Shown here one piece after another: positions 12,288 through 25,600 of a stretch of 64,000 nt of DNA; the stretch's first letter is position 1; each line of letters begins with the position of its first letter. Below the pieces are notes generated by a model. The model made no database searches, was not told where the DNA came from, and saw only the letters and a program-made list of their open reading frames with translations. A program made the translations under genes and the position numbers. The stretch is from Aplidium turbinatum. Its lineage: Eukaryota; Chordata; Ascidiacea; Aplousobranchia; Polyclinidae. The stretch lies in NCBI GenBank assembly GCA_918807975.1, contig OU964932.1, positions 17,701,501 through 17,765,500 on the forward strand. The letters are read 5' to 3'.

Positions 12288-14531
12288 GCTGTATAAATGT
12301 AGAATGTAAAACAATAATTCACAATAGGTCCAACCAATAGCTTCATTTTGTAGCTGTCATTCTTTGTTTCTGTTTGCTCAGTATATCACATAATGCAATT
12401 AAAACGTTAGTTACTTTTTCAAAGCTATTACTGTAGAAAAATAAATTTTATTTCCGCTGATTAGTAAGCAGAAATTTTTAAATGAATTTAGTCTAAATTG
12501 AAAATGTAATAAAAATGATTAGACTACGGTAAGAGAATACGCTATGAAATTTTTAGTCATACGTTTTAAGTTGCCATAAGTTAAGAGTCTCAAACACGCA
12601 GCCCGCATTGCATTTTTGAACTTTTAAATTATTAATAATTAAAATTCACTCTTAGCCTATTCACTTTATAAGATAATATTCTGTCTGAAAGTGCTAAAAA
12701 AACCTGAAAATGACCATCTAACTTCACATAATTCTTAAGCGCTAGCCTATTGTCATGTCATTTTAATGTGTGCAAGATTTCGTATTTTTACATCATAATG
12801 ACATTGCCTATTCACTTCTTGTGATGTTATCGCAATAGCAACCTTGGTAGTTGGTAGCCTATTTGCGGCAGTCAGATTTTCAAGGATTCTGTTTTCTCCC
12901 CGTTTTTTGAGAGTTTGTTGCAAGATTTTTGCTCTCCTCCAGATCCAAGTTGTTTTGCACGAATTTTGTTAACAGAGTTTTTTATCTTCTTGTTCTTACC
13001 GTATTATTATTTCTTTTTGTAATCTTACTTTCTTGGTGCATTCTTACTCTGCTATTTTGATTATTGAATGGTGATGAACTGCTTTACCAGCATCGACAAT
13101 GCATGGGTACAAAAGAATTGACAGGACGAGAAGAGCACAATAAACATAGCCAGGCCAGAGACTTCAAAAAACCGACCTGCCACACTCACTCGGCGGGCAG
13201 TGGTGTGATTTCTGGGTGTCGATGTACCTGAGGAAAGGCCCTCCAGCTTTGATTGCTGGGGTCAAGCTGTGGTGTTGAGGAGCTTGTAGAAGGAGAGTGT
13301 GGATCAAAATTCTTGGACTGTAGCACCCATCTGCAAAATTTAGAATGGCAGAACGAGCCAGGCTTAATTTTCTGCAATGCAAAAAAGTATTGCGGCTCTC
13401 GAGTTAATTCAAAAGTATTCATTTGGCTCTCAAAGTAATTTGAGTGTGTGACCCTTGCCATGGGCTAATCTGAGAGGACACAACCTTTTCCCCATGCTGT
13501 GGTGGGAAGGGAAGCTTAAACCTACAAGACCAGAATTTTTATGCTGATTAATCAAGAAAAAGTTGATAAAATTTCTTCCATTCTTTTATGATGACTGGGT
13601 AGGCTACCATAAGTACCATAAAGTGTTATAAATAATAAGCAGTCCACAATGTTTCAACATCAACTAGCTATGACTTTATAAAAGAACTCAAACAGGTAAA
13701 ACTAACAGTAAAGTGACATATGCAGACCACAGGGGTTTAAAGTTTTTTTTATTTAAATGTTTAATAACCCTTGAAGACAGAAGAACTGCTGCTGGCATAA
13801 CTACGCTTCGATGACACAAAGGTAACGAAATGAATCTCAAGGAATTTCTTTTATTTTGTGGGTTCAAATTGCAAAATTGAGTCTCAAGGAATTGTTTTGT
13901 TTGTGAGTTTGAATTGCAGAATTTAGAACACCAATTTTTAAATTGGCGTTTTTACAATGAATAGATTTTGAATTTGGAAATAAAATAATGTATATATATG
14001 TACAAAATTTGTTCGTGTGGACTGTGGAGGTAAGCTACTGTATATAAAGCACTTTCAGATTAAAAGAAAAGGCAAGAAATTACATATAATTTAAAATTTG
14101 CAAATTTTAACAATATGTTTTCGATTGCAGAACAACAAGGGTGAGCTCAAGATTTCGTCACAGAGGTGAACTGCGGAGATAAGGAATAGTTGTTACTTCA
14201 CAGCAACTTGAAACTGACACTATTTCTTAAAAGTCATTGTTGATGAAATCACCGATTTGACGTTATAATGTAACGTTTTGCTAAAACAAATAAAATTGAA
14301 AGTCATCAATTGCTATTGAATAGAATCACTAGTGAAAGCTGCGGTGGAACATTGGGTGGAAACGATTTATCAATTATTTTTGTTCACAACACGTGAGCTT
14401 TTTAACTCGTTAAGTGCGTAATTAATTTTTCGAAACTCTCCTTACTGTGCGTATTTAATTTGATCACTTGCAGTATTTTTCGTCGCATTATTGCTCGCTA
14501 AGATATTGGGGAACCCCCATGACGTAGCACA
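12288..14531. other. Intergenic region upstream of LRP5/6
   Basis: The LRP5/6 promoter presumably lies here, but no TATA box or initiator can be assigned with confidence. From about 12838 it holds a dispersed repeat described separately. No conserved coding exon was seen. Confidence 0.45.
12838..13200 (+). repeat. Dispersed repeat, copy A (inverted partner at 51450-51850)
   Basis: It matches the reverse complement of 51450-51850. Shared landmarks are the GGCTACC/GGTAGCC block with TTTGCGGCA, the GAACGGTGATGA/GAATGGTGATGA block, CAGCATCGACAA, and GAGCACAATAAACA followed by AGCCAGG and GACTTCAAA. In one frame both copies read HNKHSQ, then DFK, then P. It is a repeat of unknown class or a duplicated gene fragment. 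Confidence 0.5.
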
Positions 14532-14765
14532 ATGCGCTTTTGTTCAATTTCCTTTTGTGTATATTGGTTTATTTTTTCATTGACTATTGCGGAGAAGTCT
14601 CCGGCTGGACTATTGTTTTCTGATGTAATCGCATTTCTCTCAAGTGATTATACCTTTCACCATTGTGAAATTATTCAACTAGTTGTTTATTATGAAGAAA
14701 AAAATACATCAGTTCACAGAACAGAAAAATTTCTAAGCATTTATGGAACACTAAACAAAGCACAC
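14532..14765 (+). CDS. Possible first exon of an unidentified secreted or membrane protein
   Basis: The frame opens with ATG and a hydrophobic N terminus (MRFCSISFCVYWFIFSLTIA) that looks like a signal peptide. It continues for 78 codons and ends at GCACAC before a strong GTAAGT donor in phase 0. The predicted protein is not low complexity. I do not recognise the family and found no downstream exon before SPT2 that I would trust. It could be a chance frame, although the combination of ATG, signal-like start and consensus donor is better than most frames here. Confidence 0.3.
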
Positions 14766-16044
14766 GTAAGTTTAGTTTGGAAATATTCAAACTGTATCAT
14801 TTTCCGACGCTTGTTCTAACATTAGCAGCAACACAAATCCTATTGTTTTGTTGACTATATATTATAAAACATGTTTTCGAACACAACAAAATATTTCTGG
14901 AACTGCTTGCAACATTACATGAAAATGACCACACTGACTGAACGCGCATGATGTGGTACGAATTTTATACACCGGAAAGAAGCCATTTTAGAAGAAAACG
15001 TTTAGGATGAAATATTTTTATTCTTGCAATTGTGATTATATTGTAGGTGAGTGCAGAAGCCACCTAATATTGTAATACACTGTAGAGTGATTTAGGGATT
15101 AATGATTTCTGTCAAGCTGCAGTCGTTATTGTAGTGTAAACAATGCATCTATGTTTCTTCACACGTCATAATTGCGCCTTCCAGATAAAGGGAATACAGG
15201 AAGCGAAATTAAAAGTGCCATGAATAGCTGCGATCACGAAAACGACAATTGTCTTCTTACTCACAGCAAGAGCGACTGTCTCGGACGACAATTGTCGTCA
15301 TACGCACTTTATGTCATCATACGCCTAACAGGTTAAGGAAGGCAAATAATAGGCAATAGGAGAAAACATTTTGCACAAGGTTGAAAACATCAAATATTCA
15401 TCACGGGTCCATTCCATACAGCCTACACAAAAACACAACAGTGAAATAGCATTTGCTTTTCAATTATTTTCAACAATTATAATAAGTGTTCCATTAGGAA
15501 TTGGGCTGGGGTATTTTATTTAACATGTCCTTGCCAACTAGTCTTGCCTGACTTAAACGACTAGGCCTATCCTTTTCAATTTTCGCCCATAGCCAATTTA
15601 CTTATTGAAAATACGAAACAAACTTGACCCATAAAACAAACAATTTTTCCGCTGCAGTCGAGAAACCATCAAAAACTGTAGGCTGCTATTCCTAATTTCC
15701 AACTGGGCTAGGCTAATTATATCTTCATTCTCCACTTCTCCAATTTCCATACTGAGAAGTGAGAATCTCAAGACTCAGATGTCAGAACACAGAACTCTCC
15801 TCTACAACTCCAGCAGCCTATCTAGTGTTGCCAGAGGCAGATGGAAAAATTTCCCCCTACCATCGTGAAAACTCTTCAAACATATCCTCTTGTTACTTTT
15901 CCATCAGAAATTAACTTTCCTAAGCAAAAAATCTGCATTTCTTTTCGAAGCGGACTTTCCGCCCATTTTATAGCCATCTCATAGTCATTGAAGTAGTGTG
16001 CCTGCCTCTACACACTAATGTGTATGAATGTGTACTTAGATTTA

Positions 16045-16180
16045 CTGTTATGAGGTGGTGGCTGACTAGATGACTGCTTACGGTCTATGACTGTTTACGG
16101 TCTACGGTCTTTATTACATCTACTCCACTAGTTTGTTAATATATGGCGATCTTGAAACAAAATAAATTGATTTGACTCTC
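16045..16180 (+). repeat. SINE-like repeat, GGTGGCTGACTAGATGAC family
   Basis: It shares the head GAGGTGG, then GGCTGACTAGATGAC, and an ATAAATTGATTTGACT tail with copies at 55925-56085 and 57930-58065. A related AATAAATTGACTTGACTGG tail occurs at about 35213. The source RNA is not identified. Confidence 0.4.
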
Positions 16181-16249
16181 AATTCAATTCAAATTAATTT
16201 TTGATTTTCGTCCAATTTCAAGAAATTGTCTCCAGTTACTTGATGGATT

Positions 16250-16740
16250 GATTTAATTTTTATCCTCGGACAGTGAAAACTTCTTTGAGAGCTTAATCCT
16301 GGCATTTTTGCATACTTGTAGAGGCTTTGGACCACTGACACAGACCCGGTCAGGGCAGTCATCGAGATTGACAGAGTGAAGTTTCCGCTTGTTGTTGAAG
16401 TGTTGTTGCCAGAAAATTATTCCATCCACTTGGTGCCACTGAATGAAAAGCACTCTTGAAATTTGTTTGTTTGTTTATCTTTATCCTGCATTGCGGGAAA
16501 GCGGACTTGAGCGCTATGCATCGGTGTACGCCTTCCGACATACACCTGACCCACGCTGCAGCCGACGGCAATGTCTGTTTCCGGTTGTCTACTCTACTTA
16601 TGACTTAAATTTGGTACTAGGCTACCCATTACTTGAAATCGATCACTAGGTAGAGGCAATTATCGTAAAGTTTCTTGCCCAGAAAAACAACAGCGTTGCT
16701 CAAGAGCATACCGAGAGAACCGAACCAGCGTCACTTGATC
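16250..16740 (-). repeat. tRNA-derived SINE copy, split by a second SINE-like insert
   Basis: On the minus strand this matches the SINE at 32555-32860: TGCTCTTGAGCAACGC, then CATTCAGTGGCAC, ACTTCACTCTGTC, GCATACTTG in complement, and an AGGATAAA-like 3' end. Between about 16465 and 16695 it is interrupted by another repeat with a GGATAAAGATAAACAAACAA tail. A 63-bp part of that insert (16534-16596) recurs almost perfectly at 35381-35443. Confidence 0.5.
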
Positions 16741-19605
16741 AAACTCATTTTTCCCAATGCTACTTTGCGAATTCTCCAAATAAAACTTTGTTTCACCAGC
16801 ACCGCTTCACAGCACATCGACTTTACATCTTTTCCAACAAGTTAAACCATGTTAAACCCATAGGATCTTCTTAAATAATCTGAGTTTTTTGTTCATTTCT
16901 TCAAGGTGGCTTTAGATAAGTGTAATTCGATAGGATTAAATGTTTTTTTCGAAAAAAAATTTTTTTTTTGTAAAACATGAATGATTGTACTTTCGTCAGT
17001 TTAAACTGACGCTTTAAGCAAGAAACTGGAGGCAAACTACAGTGCCCTATGCTTTCTCCTGAGATATTACAATGCCGACAGGCCGAGCGGCCTTACTTTC
17101 CAATAACTTAAAAAGCGCGGTTTTCCAGTCCACACAAACTTTAACTACCGGCCGTAGGCCTGAATAAGAAAAAAAAACTTCTGTAGGTCACGTGATCGGT
17201 GGTCTGCATCTTGTCATCACAACGTGGTCAATTTCTCAATCCATGCCAAAACGTGCTCGCGCCTTACGAAGTATTTGAACCGATTTTGCAATAGACCGTG
17301 AGTGCTATTAGATGGCTGGTGAGTTGATGTCAGTAGTTACCAATCAGCTTTCCATGCATCAATGATGAAGAAACTTACAAGCTCTATGTTATGTTACAAA
17401 AACGGGTGGATTTCACACGATCAAAACTCTTATACGTAGCGTGAAATGCAGGCTTTTGGAGATACAGTAGTAAGCTTTTCTAAGCTCTGTGTAGCAAGTA
17501 GCTAACTGCTCTAGGCTGCTGCTGAGCTGAGTCGGAATCTGCCTCGCTTTCTGACCTAGTCTTGTTCTGAAACGATCCCTGTTCTATATCTAGAAAGCTA
17601 AAACCTCAGTTGCTGAGGTAACAGACTAACAGGGATCAGTAGTCAGTAGATGTAACAGAAAATATATTTCGCACATGCTAGTGCATCGTCAGTTCTGATC
17701 AGAACTGCATCGTCAGTTCAGATCAGATCACACACTCAATTGAGGCTTTAGCTCTGTGTAGCAAGCTAGTTTCTTGCTTGAAGATAGTCCACTCAGTTAA
17801 GCTGGAATAATTCCGACAAAAAATGGTAAAAACGATGTCGGCGTTGGGTTTGGGCCGGTAATCATGCCCAATTTCTCAGTGCGATTTCTGCGACATTACA
17901 TTGAAACTGCGTAACTCCAGCTGTGAGCGTTGCAGCGGCTAAACATACAAACCAACATATTCCCATCTGTGACAATTAGGAACGATCATTTCCACATGTT
18001 CTAAGCACGAAAGCAACCGATGCAAGTTCGATTGAAAGCGATATCTGATTTGAAAGCCCACCAGTTCTATATGATACCTTGTCTCACTGCTATTCTACAA
18101 CACAAGATGCTTGTTATGTTCATTTTCACAATTTTTGGAGTCAAACAACAAGAACACGACAAGATGACACCACAGCATAGCACTATATATTAATTCAGTT
18201 GTAACTAAGTTCACAGTTGAGTATAGGGGCTACAAGTCATATAGTGACAATATTGCTAGTGTTAACATTGACATATCACAGCAAGAAGCATAAAACAGAT
18301 AAGGCAACACTATTCCACAACACTTTGTTGTAGGCCTGTTACGTCAAAATAGCATTGTTACAAGTGTATTATTATTTCGTCAAGACGAATATGAAAACAG
18401 TCCAAGCAATTATATTCGACATTTTCGGGTTGACAACTTCAAATGACACGAGCTTATCGTCTAGGACTGCATTCAACAATAAGCAGCACATAGTAGTTTG
18501 TCTGCAAAAGTAATTATAGCTGTCTTTTACATAAAAGTTAAGTATTGTGACAGATAGAACGATTTACATCACATCGTTTTCGGAATCTTAGCCGGTTAGT
18601 CAATTTTTTTAGTTAAATGTTCGCAGCAATCATAAGATAAAGTATTCTCTGAAAGCTGTTTAGCAAATCTTAGAAACTGTAACTTGTAATAAGCATGCAA
18701 ATAATAGATTTAACAGTACACAAACTATCGAAGTGCGAGCAATAGCATTACCCACCGTTGCATAAAGGTAAGCGTGATACAATTCAACAATTAATTTTGG
18801 AATTGGAAGAAGCAGATTTCTGTAGTGATACCCAAATTCATTGTAACCAGAACTTAATTTTTCAATAATTATTCTGATCAGCAACAAATGCCAAAAGTAT
18901 CATAAAAAATATACTAAAAGATGTATACTATTGCGAAGGTCTTAATTCTGCTTCAAAATTCCAAGCAAAACCTTTCCAGATATCCGTTTGGAAACATCAA
19001 AACTGGTGAAAACATTTAATCATCTTCACGGAAACGAGGTGCACAAACACGAAATATAAAACGCCTTCAGAAACGATACTAACATTTCTTACAGTGTTGC
19101 CAGGTTATCCTTGGTGATAAAATATGGAAAATAAGTTAGAATTGAAAAAAAAAACGATAGTTAGACACATAGCGGACAAAAACACGAACCAAGGCAAGTC
19201 AAATTAAAACCTACTAACTCAACTGTTCTTTCTTAGAAAAGCAACTTTTGTTTTCAAAGAAGGAACTGTTTTACACAACATGAACTGTCAACGAAAGCAG
19301 GAGTTTGGTGAAATTCAACTTTTGGAGCAAAATCAATTTAAAAAGTAATGGTGTTTCTTCATGACCGTAAAAGACGCTTTTGTCAAATGTTGAATTTTTG
19401 CAAGTTTATGGCGAACACACAAAACACGGCAAGCACAAATTCATGATTGAGAACACTGTATAGCAACCCATTTGCTTAGTTCTCGGGGGTGAGCTTGTCA
19501 CTAAACAACACTCGTGGCTTATTCCTCCGACTACGTTGAGCAACCCACCACCATTCATTCCACGTGATCGATATTTCAACTTCAAGCAGCATTCATGCAG
19601 AACCT

Positions 19606-19699
19606 TCATCTTTTTTCTCGCTTTATCTTCTTTTTTCTTGCTTCTTCTTCTTCTAAACGTTTCGCTTCCAAGGCGTCCTCTTGCTGAGCGATGCGCAAA
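19606..19699 (-). CDS. SPTY2D1: SPT2 exon 10: C terminus and stop
   Basis: It encodes LRIAQQEDALEAKRLEEEE and ARKKKIKREKR, then TGA at 19606-19608. Human SPT2 ends LRLGMQEDLEEM and KKLKRR in the same arrangement. The acceptor is TTGTTCCAG. Confidence 0.92.
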
Positions 19700-22600
19700 C
19701 TGGAACAACGCATAAAGAATTAACATTTCTATTAAGTTGAAATAACAGAAACACATAAAATTTCTCACAAAATAGAATAAATCCTATAGATGAGATGACG
19801 TCTTTGTGGTAATTGCATTGCAAACGTCAGTTTTTTCGACGTAAGAAAGTAACCTTATAAACCGTTCCTGCTACTACCCAACAGTGAGAGGTGCAATGCA
19901 AAATTAGTTTGAGATCAAAAAAGGTATTAATGGCTTTCATAGTTTTTGAAACAGCTTCAAAAGAGGTGTTTGGTTTTTTTTGCTCTTTAAACTGTCTCAA
20001 AAATGTAACCATTTTTCATAGCGGTTTTTGTTTCTAATCAACACCAGAACAACATTTACCTTCGCTTCTCTTCACGTTCAATATCTTTAAAGCTGGCGTC
20101 CATCTTCGACAACTCATACTCGCTTTCTCTACCATACTTGGATTTGTCGTACTTGAATATTGCTCCGATCTGGGCGCTAATGCTGTTGGGGTTCAGTTCT
20201 AAACAATAAATTCATCGATAAGTTTAATAACGATGCACTTTATAAAGATAAACGTGGTCCCATACTTGATTCAAGTGTGGAGTATGAGAAAATAAGGTTC
20301 TCATTGTACCAAGCCTTCGGCACTAAGGAGAGTAGGGTGGCCACTGGCCAGTTCCTTTCTCTCGGCCGCCTTTCCTGCAGCAATTATGACCACCCAATTT
20401 ATTAAACCCTAGGCAGAGGTAAGCGGTGTTTTCAACAACCAGCTGAAACCGGGAGTCGAACCAGGTTTGCATAATTGGAAAGCCAGCGCCTTATCCGTTG
20501 CGCCGTGCCACCGGCACCGCACTTCTGAGGCAATAAAAACTTTGCCAATATGAGCTGAAAGCAACGTGCTGGTTTTAGAAAGGTACACAATTGTGTCAGG
20601 TTTCACTGTCGGTTTACTTGGTTATAACCGATTGTGAGTAAAAAAAACGTTTAAAAAAAAATAGAAACTTTCTCCACTCACCTTCCTCATCATCGTCTAT
20701 AAATCCCTCCATTTCAGAATCATATTCATCATCATCACTGTATTCATCTTGCAAGACCTGGGTCCTTCTGTGTCCAGCTGAATATCCAGAACGATCTTGA
20801 ATTGCCCTCCGATGATATTCTGCCAACATGGCTTTTGTCGGCACTGAACATGATAAACGAACACAGTGAATACAATGGACAGATAAAAAAGCAAAAATAA
20901 ACAATGCAGTTTTACTTCTTTTAGAAGTTTTTAGAAAGTACAGGTCCCCCTGTTCTCAGCGGTATTTGCCGCAATTGCTTGTCTGTATTAAAGAAAATCG
21001 AAAATTTAAACAGATTAGAAACTCTCCAGACAACCTTCTATTTCACGAAACATAACCACTATCTTGTTAAATATATCTTTCTTTGCTATTGTTTCTAGCA
21101 CTAGTTGCAACGTTCATCTGATGAAACTAGTGCTAGTGGTAGAAACGATAATTGTCCTGATGAACACCCCAGCTTATCAGTATTCAGTTTCTTTGCTATT
21201 GCCAGACACAGTTCTCAAAGCATCATGTATAGTTTTATACCATGGCTGTGACGCTATGGACAATGGACATAGTATTATTTTGTAAGTAACGTGTTATGAA
21301 CGACTGATAATGCTAAAGTGGAAAAATGCTTAAATGACTACTTTTAATTTGTCTCTAATCAACACAGACGTGAACAAAATGGGGATACGTCAGATTAAGG
21401 TGTACCGAAACAGACACAAAAGCACGAAGAAATGCATTGCGACCCAATGAAAATATATAGATGTAGAATGGAAGTGACAAGGCTTGCAAGCATTTAACAT
21501 GCCTGCTATTGGGTGCATAAACTGAAATCAGCCAATCCTTGACCAAAAAATAGTGTCTTCCAAAGGCTAAAATAGCGAAATAGCATCGAAAAAGGTTAAT
21601 CCAATCACAATTTACATGGGTGCAATGCATTGAATAATAACATCAGTTCTGAAGGGTGCACCAAAGAAAAAAAGGTTAAAACACACTGCGTTAGCTTACC
21701 GTTAGGCTTCGCGTAAATAGGTTTCTTCGGATCTGTTTGAGACACGCCGGGATAATTAGTTCGGACCATTGTACTTTGCACACTGATCGTGCAAGGAGCG
21801 GAAGGCTTGCTGTTGTTCCTGCAAAGCAAAAAAAGTTACGCTTTAGGCTACAAATACAATAAATATAAACGAACTAACTTCAAATACGGTGTGAAAAGTT
21901 CAACCAAAGAACTTCCATTGCGCCACAACACAGTTACACACTTTGGCATTTTAAAGTAATTATGTCAATGAAAGATAATTCAATCTTAAAAGAAGACTTA
22001 CATTTTTGCTTTTTCCATGAGCTCTGCGTAGGGATTCGGGGGCTTTTTGATGGGCTTTTGGTGGTTTAGCTTCGCACTCGACTGTATTTTAGCTCCTTTA
22101 CTTTTTGCCAATTGCGTTGAGTTGTGTAAACCATTTTTATGCTCAGGCACTACTTTCCTTCGATCTAAGGCGGCATTGCATTTTGATGAGCTTCCGGTAG
22201 AGTCTTGTTTTCGAGAGATGGAGGGATTTTTGCCATTCGTCATCGAATTGCGTTCTTTCGACTTTGCAGAGCTGCTGCTTTTCCAGTCTTTTTGTGTATT
22301 CACAGGCACTTTATTCAAGGAAGTTCTTTGCTTTTTATCGTCATGCATAGATTTTGATCGTCCTGCTTCCTTGGATTTTTCCAACGAACGATCAGATGGC
22401 TCTTGTTTTCCCGATTTGCTTTTAAATTTTGCCAACAACGCTTTCACATGAGCTTTTTTGGCATCTTCGGTGAGCCCCTTATCAAGCTTGCTGATCTTGA
22501 CAGGAGGTTCATTGGCGTGATTCGCATCAGGCTTCCGCTTGAAACTTTTCATCATCTTCAACTGCGCTTCTAGTTGTTTACGTTTTCTTTTCTCTCGCTC

Positions 22601-25600
22601 ATACCGCTCCTCCGGAGTCGTTGTGTCCTCGGAAGAATCATCTGACGAGCAGTCTTCATCTGTCAAAACAATAATTAAACTAACTTCAACAACCAGGTTC
22701 AAGCACAAGAAATTCAAAATGAACGATATTAAGTTAAATTGCAAAGCTTCATTTAAACCTAACATGGGGAGAATGATTGTTCTTGAAATAATTTCCGCAG
22801 TGACAATTATGCAGATATAACAAGAGTAAAGGCAATTCGCTGATAGCAGAGAAAACCATGATGAAACAGTGCAGCGGGCGGCCACTATCAATCTTAAGTG
22901 ATAAACCAAAACATGTGAAGAGGAAAATTAAAGTTATGAAAATATACACAACAGATATTGCGAAGAGTTTGACAAAACAACGACAAAGAATAGCAACAAA
23001 AATACTCAATTAATAGATAAGTGTCATTCCATAAGAAACCTTGGGAGCTACAGTATGATTTGCCATTAAGTGTCATGCTCCTAAGCATGACAAGGTTTGA
23101 ATAGCAGCTAAGACAGCACTGCCTACTGTTTCATAAAGATTTCTTATTGGTGAAGCACAACTATTCTTGACAACAATAGAAGCTCCACAATGAAATGCTT
23201 AACAACCAAAACCTTATTGTATTAAAACTAAACGAACTTGACACACAGAGTTACGAAAAGGTGTCAATATTACCTGAAGAACTGTCATCAACTGGTTGCT
23301 TTGCTTGCTTCTGAGCGAGATTCAATAGATCATTAAAGTTCAACTTTGCAGCTTCTCTGGCCTTTTCTTGTTGCTTTTCCTTTTTTCTGGATAACTTGTA
23401 AGATGCTTGGACACCGTTTCGTTCATCAGCCTCTTCACTTTCACTGGAAACACCCTGTGTACACAACTGCCGTGAGAAATTATGATGCAAAATACTACAA
23501 GTCTGTAGTTTACTGGGCTTCCAAGAATATGATCTGGTGGAAAATTTGGACTTTTATTGTTTGTGAATTGATATTGAGGAGATAGAAAAACTGATTATTA
23601 AATTGTATATTCGTGGGTTGTAAACTGAATACAATCATATATGTACTTGTTTAGCCATTTTCTCGTGCTCATGGCAAGAGAGAACCATTTGCATCTTTAT
23701 AATATCAATTACAATCATGTAGTGGTAATAACTTCATACGCATAGTTGTACGTACAATTATCATATTGCTTTAAGAGCAAATGAACAAATTTTGCTACAT
23801 TTTTTTACACTTACTCTTTCTGAAGTGATTTTTCTCATGAATGCTTTATGTTGCATTTCTTGCTCTGATGTTAATACAACTTCTTTGTTGCTCTTGTTTT
23901 TATTTCGTCCCAGATAATCTTCACCCCGATAAACCTTTAAAAGTAAAATGAAACACAAGATTGATTAACCTTTTGCATTCTATCATTAAATAGGAAAAAT
24001 CAATCGACCAAAATAACTGAAGAACCATTTTATCGACTATAGAAAAGAAATATAATCTTATCATAAAGTATTTCACTGCAAAAATACCTATTGCTGTGTT
24101 AGAATATATACTTTCTAATAAAAAAAACGTTTGAAACAAATTTTCTTACTTTCTTGTTTTAAAATCAATATTTGTTTGACTCTGGATTTTGCAAATGGAA
24201 ATATACCACAACGGATAAAAATCAGTTAAGTCACATTACAAGTGTCAAGATCATAGTTGATGGTACCTGAAGATTATCTTTTGTTCGTGTGGCCATTGCC
24301 CTGGCCTTCTTTGTGTGTTTTTTATCGACACGGAGCTTTTCTAAATCTCGTTTCTTTTTTATATTTTCTTCCTCTGAAAATACAATAACACTCCATTTAA
24401 CATATGATGTACCGGTACACATAACAAACCATGCAAAATGGGAAAACTAATGAATATTGATATCCAACAATAGGTTAATATTTGCATTAGCTGCAAATAT
24501 CAGCAAGTACGTAGCCTAAGCAAGTAGTAAATTAGTAGAAACTCACTATATATATACTAAATATATATATATCTATACGATTTAATGTCCCTTGTTTCTG
24601 AATCGTGCTTTTTTGTTTCTTTTTAATTAATAAGTAGAAATAACACCACAAAAATGCTCAATGCCGAGAAGAGGATATTGAAACAGTCTGTTAAGGTTTT
24701 CAGGTAAATAGTAACTGTATTGAATAGCCTAAGCAGTAAGCACCTTTCGATGATCCAGCAAAGAATAAAATAGGCTATATAATAACGATTAGGCTACTTT
24801 GAAAATAGTGATTCAATTTACTTGAATTGGCTCTGTTTAACATTGAGCACTCTTTTGTGGTATTAATACCAATTACCATTTATCATATATCCTGTATATA
24901 TATAAGAATCAATTGATTCAAACAGTAACCAAATTTTGTATTACAACTAGCACAAACTTGATGTAACATATTACCTTTTAATTTTTCTATTTCTTTCTTT
25001 CGATTTAGAAAAGCTTTTACAGCTGCAGGATTTACAGACTTTTCAAGTTTCTTCGGAGCTTGAAGTGTGGTTGAGTATCCAAATTTCTAGATAAAGAAAG
25101 TCGATATTGCAAGGTAAGGTACTTTTAATGAAATTAAAACATCTGGTAATTCTATAACTTATTTTTTTATTTATAATAGTGGTAATTGTGAAGAAAGGCG
25201 TTCTTCCCGGCTATCAGCACAAGGCTGATTACTCACTAGCACAGCGAGCTGCAGTGACGCTTCGCTAACCAGAACGGTGTAGCTTCCACGCCAGCCATTG
25301 AGACCTCCAATTAAACGTTTAAGTTATTTTGGCAGCCGATTGTAGCATCGAATAGACAGCGATAGACACGTGTTTCGCCCATGAGGCTGGGCTCATCAGT
25401 ATCGCACCGTATTCTTGCCACTTGAGTAATCGACCGCCGCTTTACCAGTCAGTTTAACTCTTATCTTTGTGGAAAGAAAGAGCCAACAAAACCAGCAGGT
25501 GCCAGGGGTAGGTCAATGTGAAGAAAGGCGTTCTTCCCGGCTATCAGCACAAGGCTGATTACTCACTAGCACAGCGAGCTGCAGTGACGCTTCGCTAACC

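Larger units (their letters stand above)
14766..19605. other. Repeat-rich intergenic region between LRP5/6 and SPT2
   Basis: It contains SINE copies (16045-16180 and 16250-16740), a SINE-head scrap near 17072 and small inverted repeats such as GATCCCTGTT/AACAGGGATC near 17573-17638. The rest is AT-rich single-copy-looking DNA in which I see no conserved protein. Confidence 0.45.

Noticed and set aside
14532-14819. Confident secreted-protein gene
   Set aside because: Signal-like start and donor are attractive, but no second exon or family was found, so it is listed only as a low-confidence exon.
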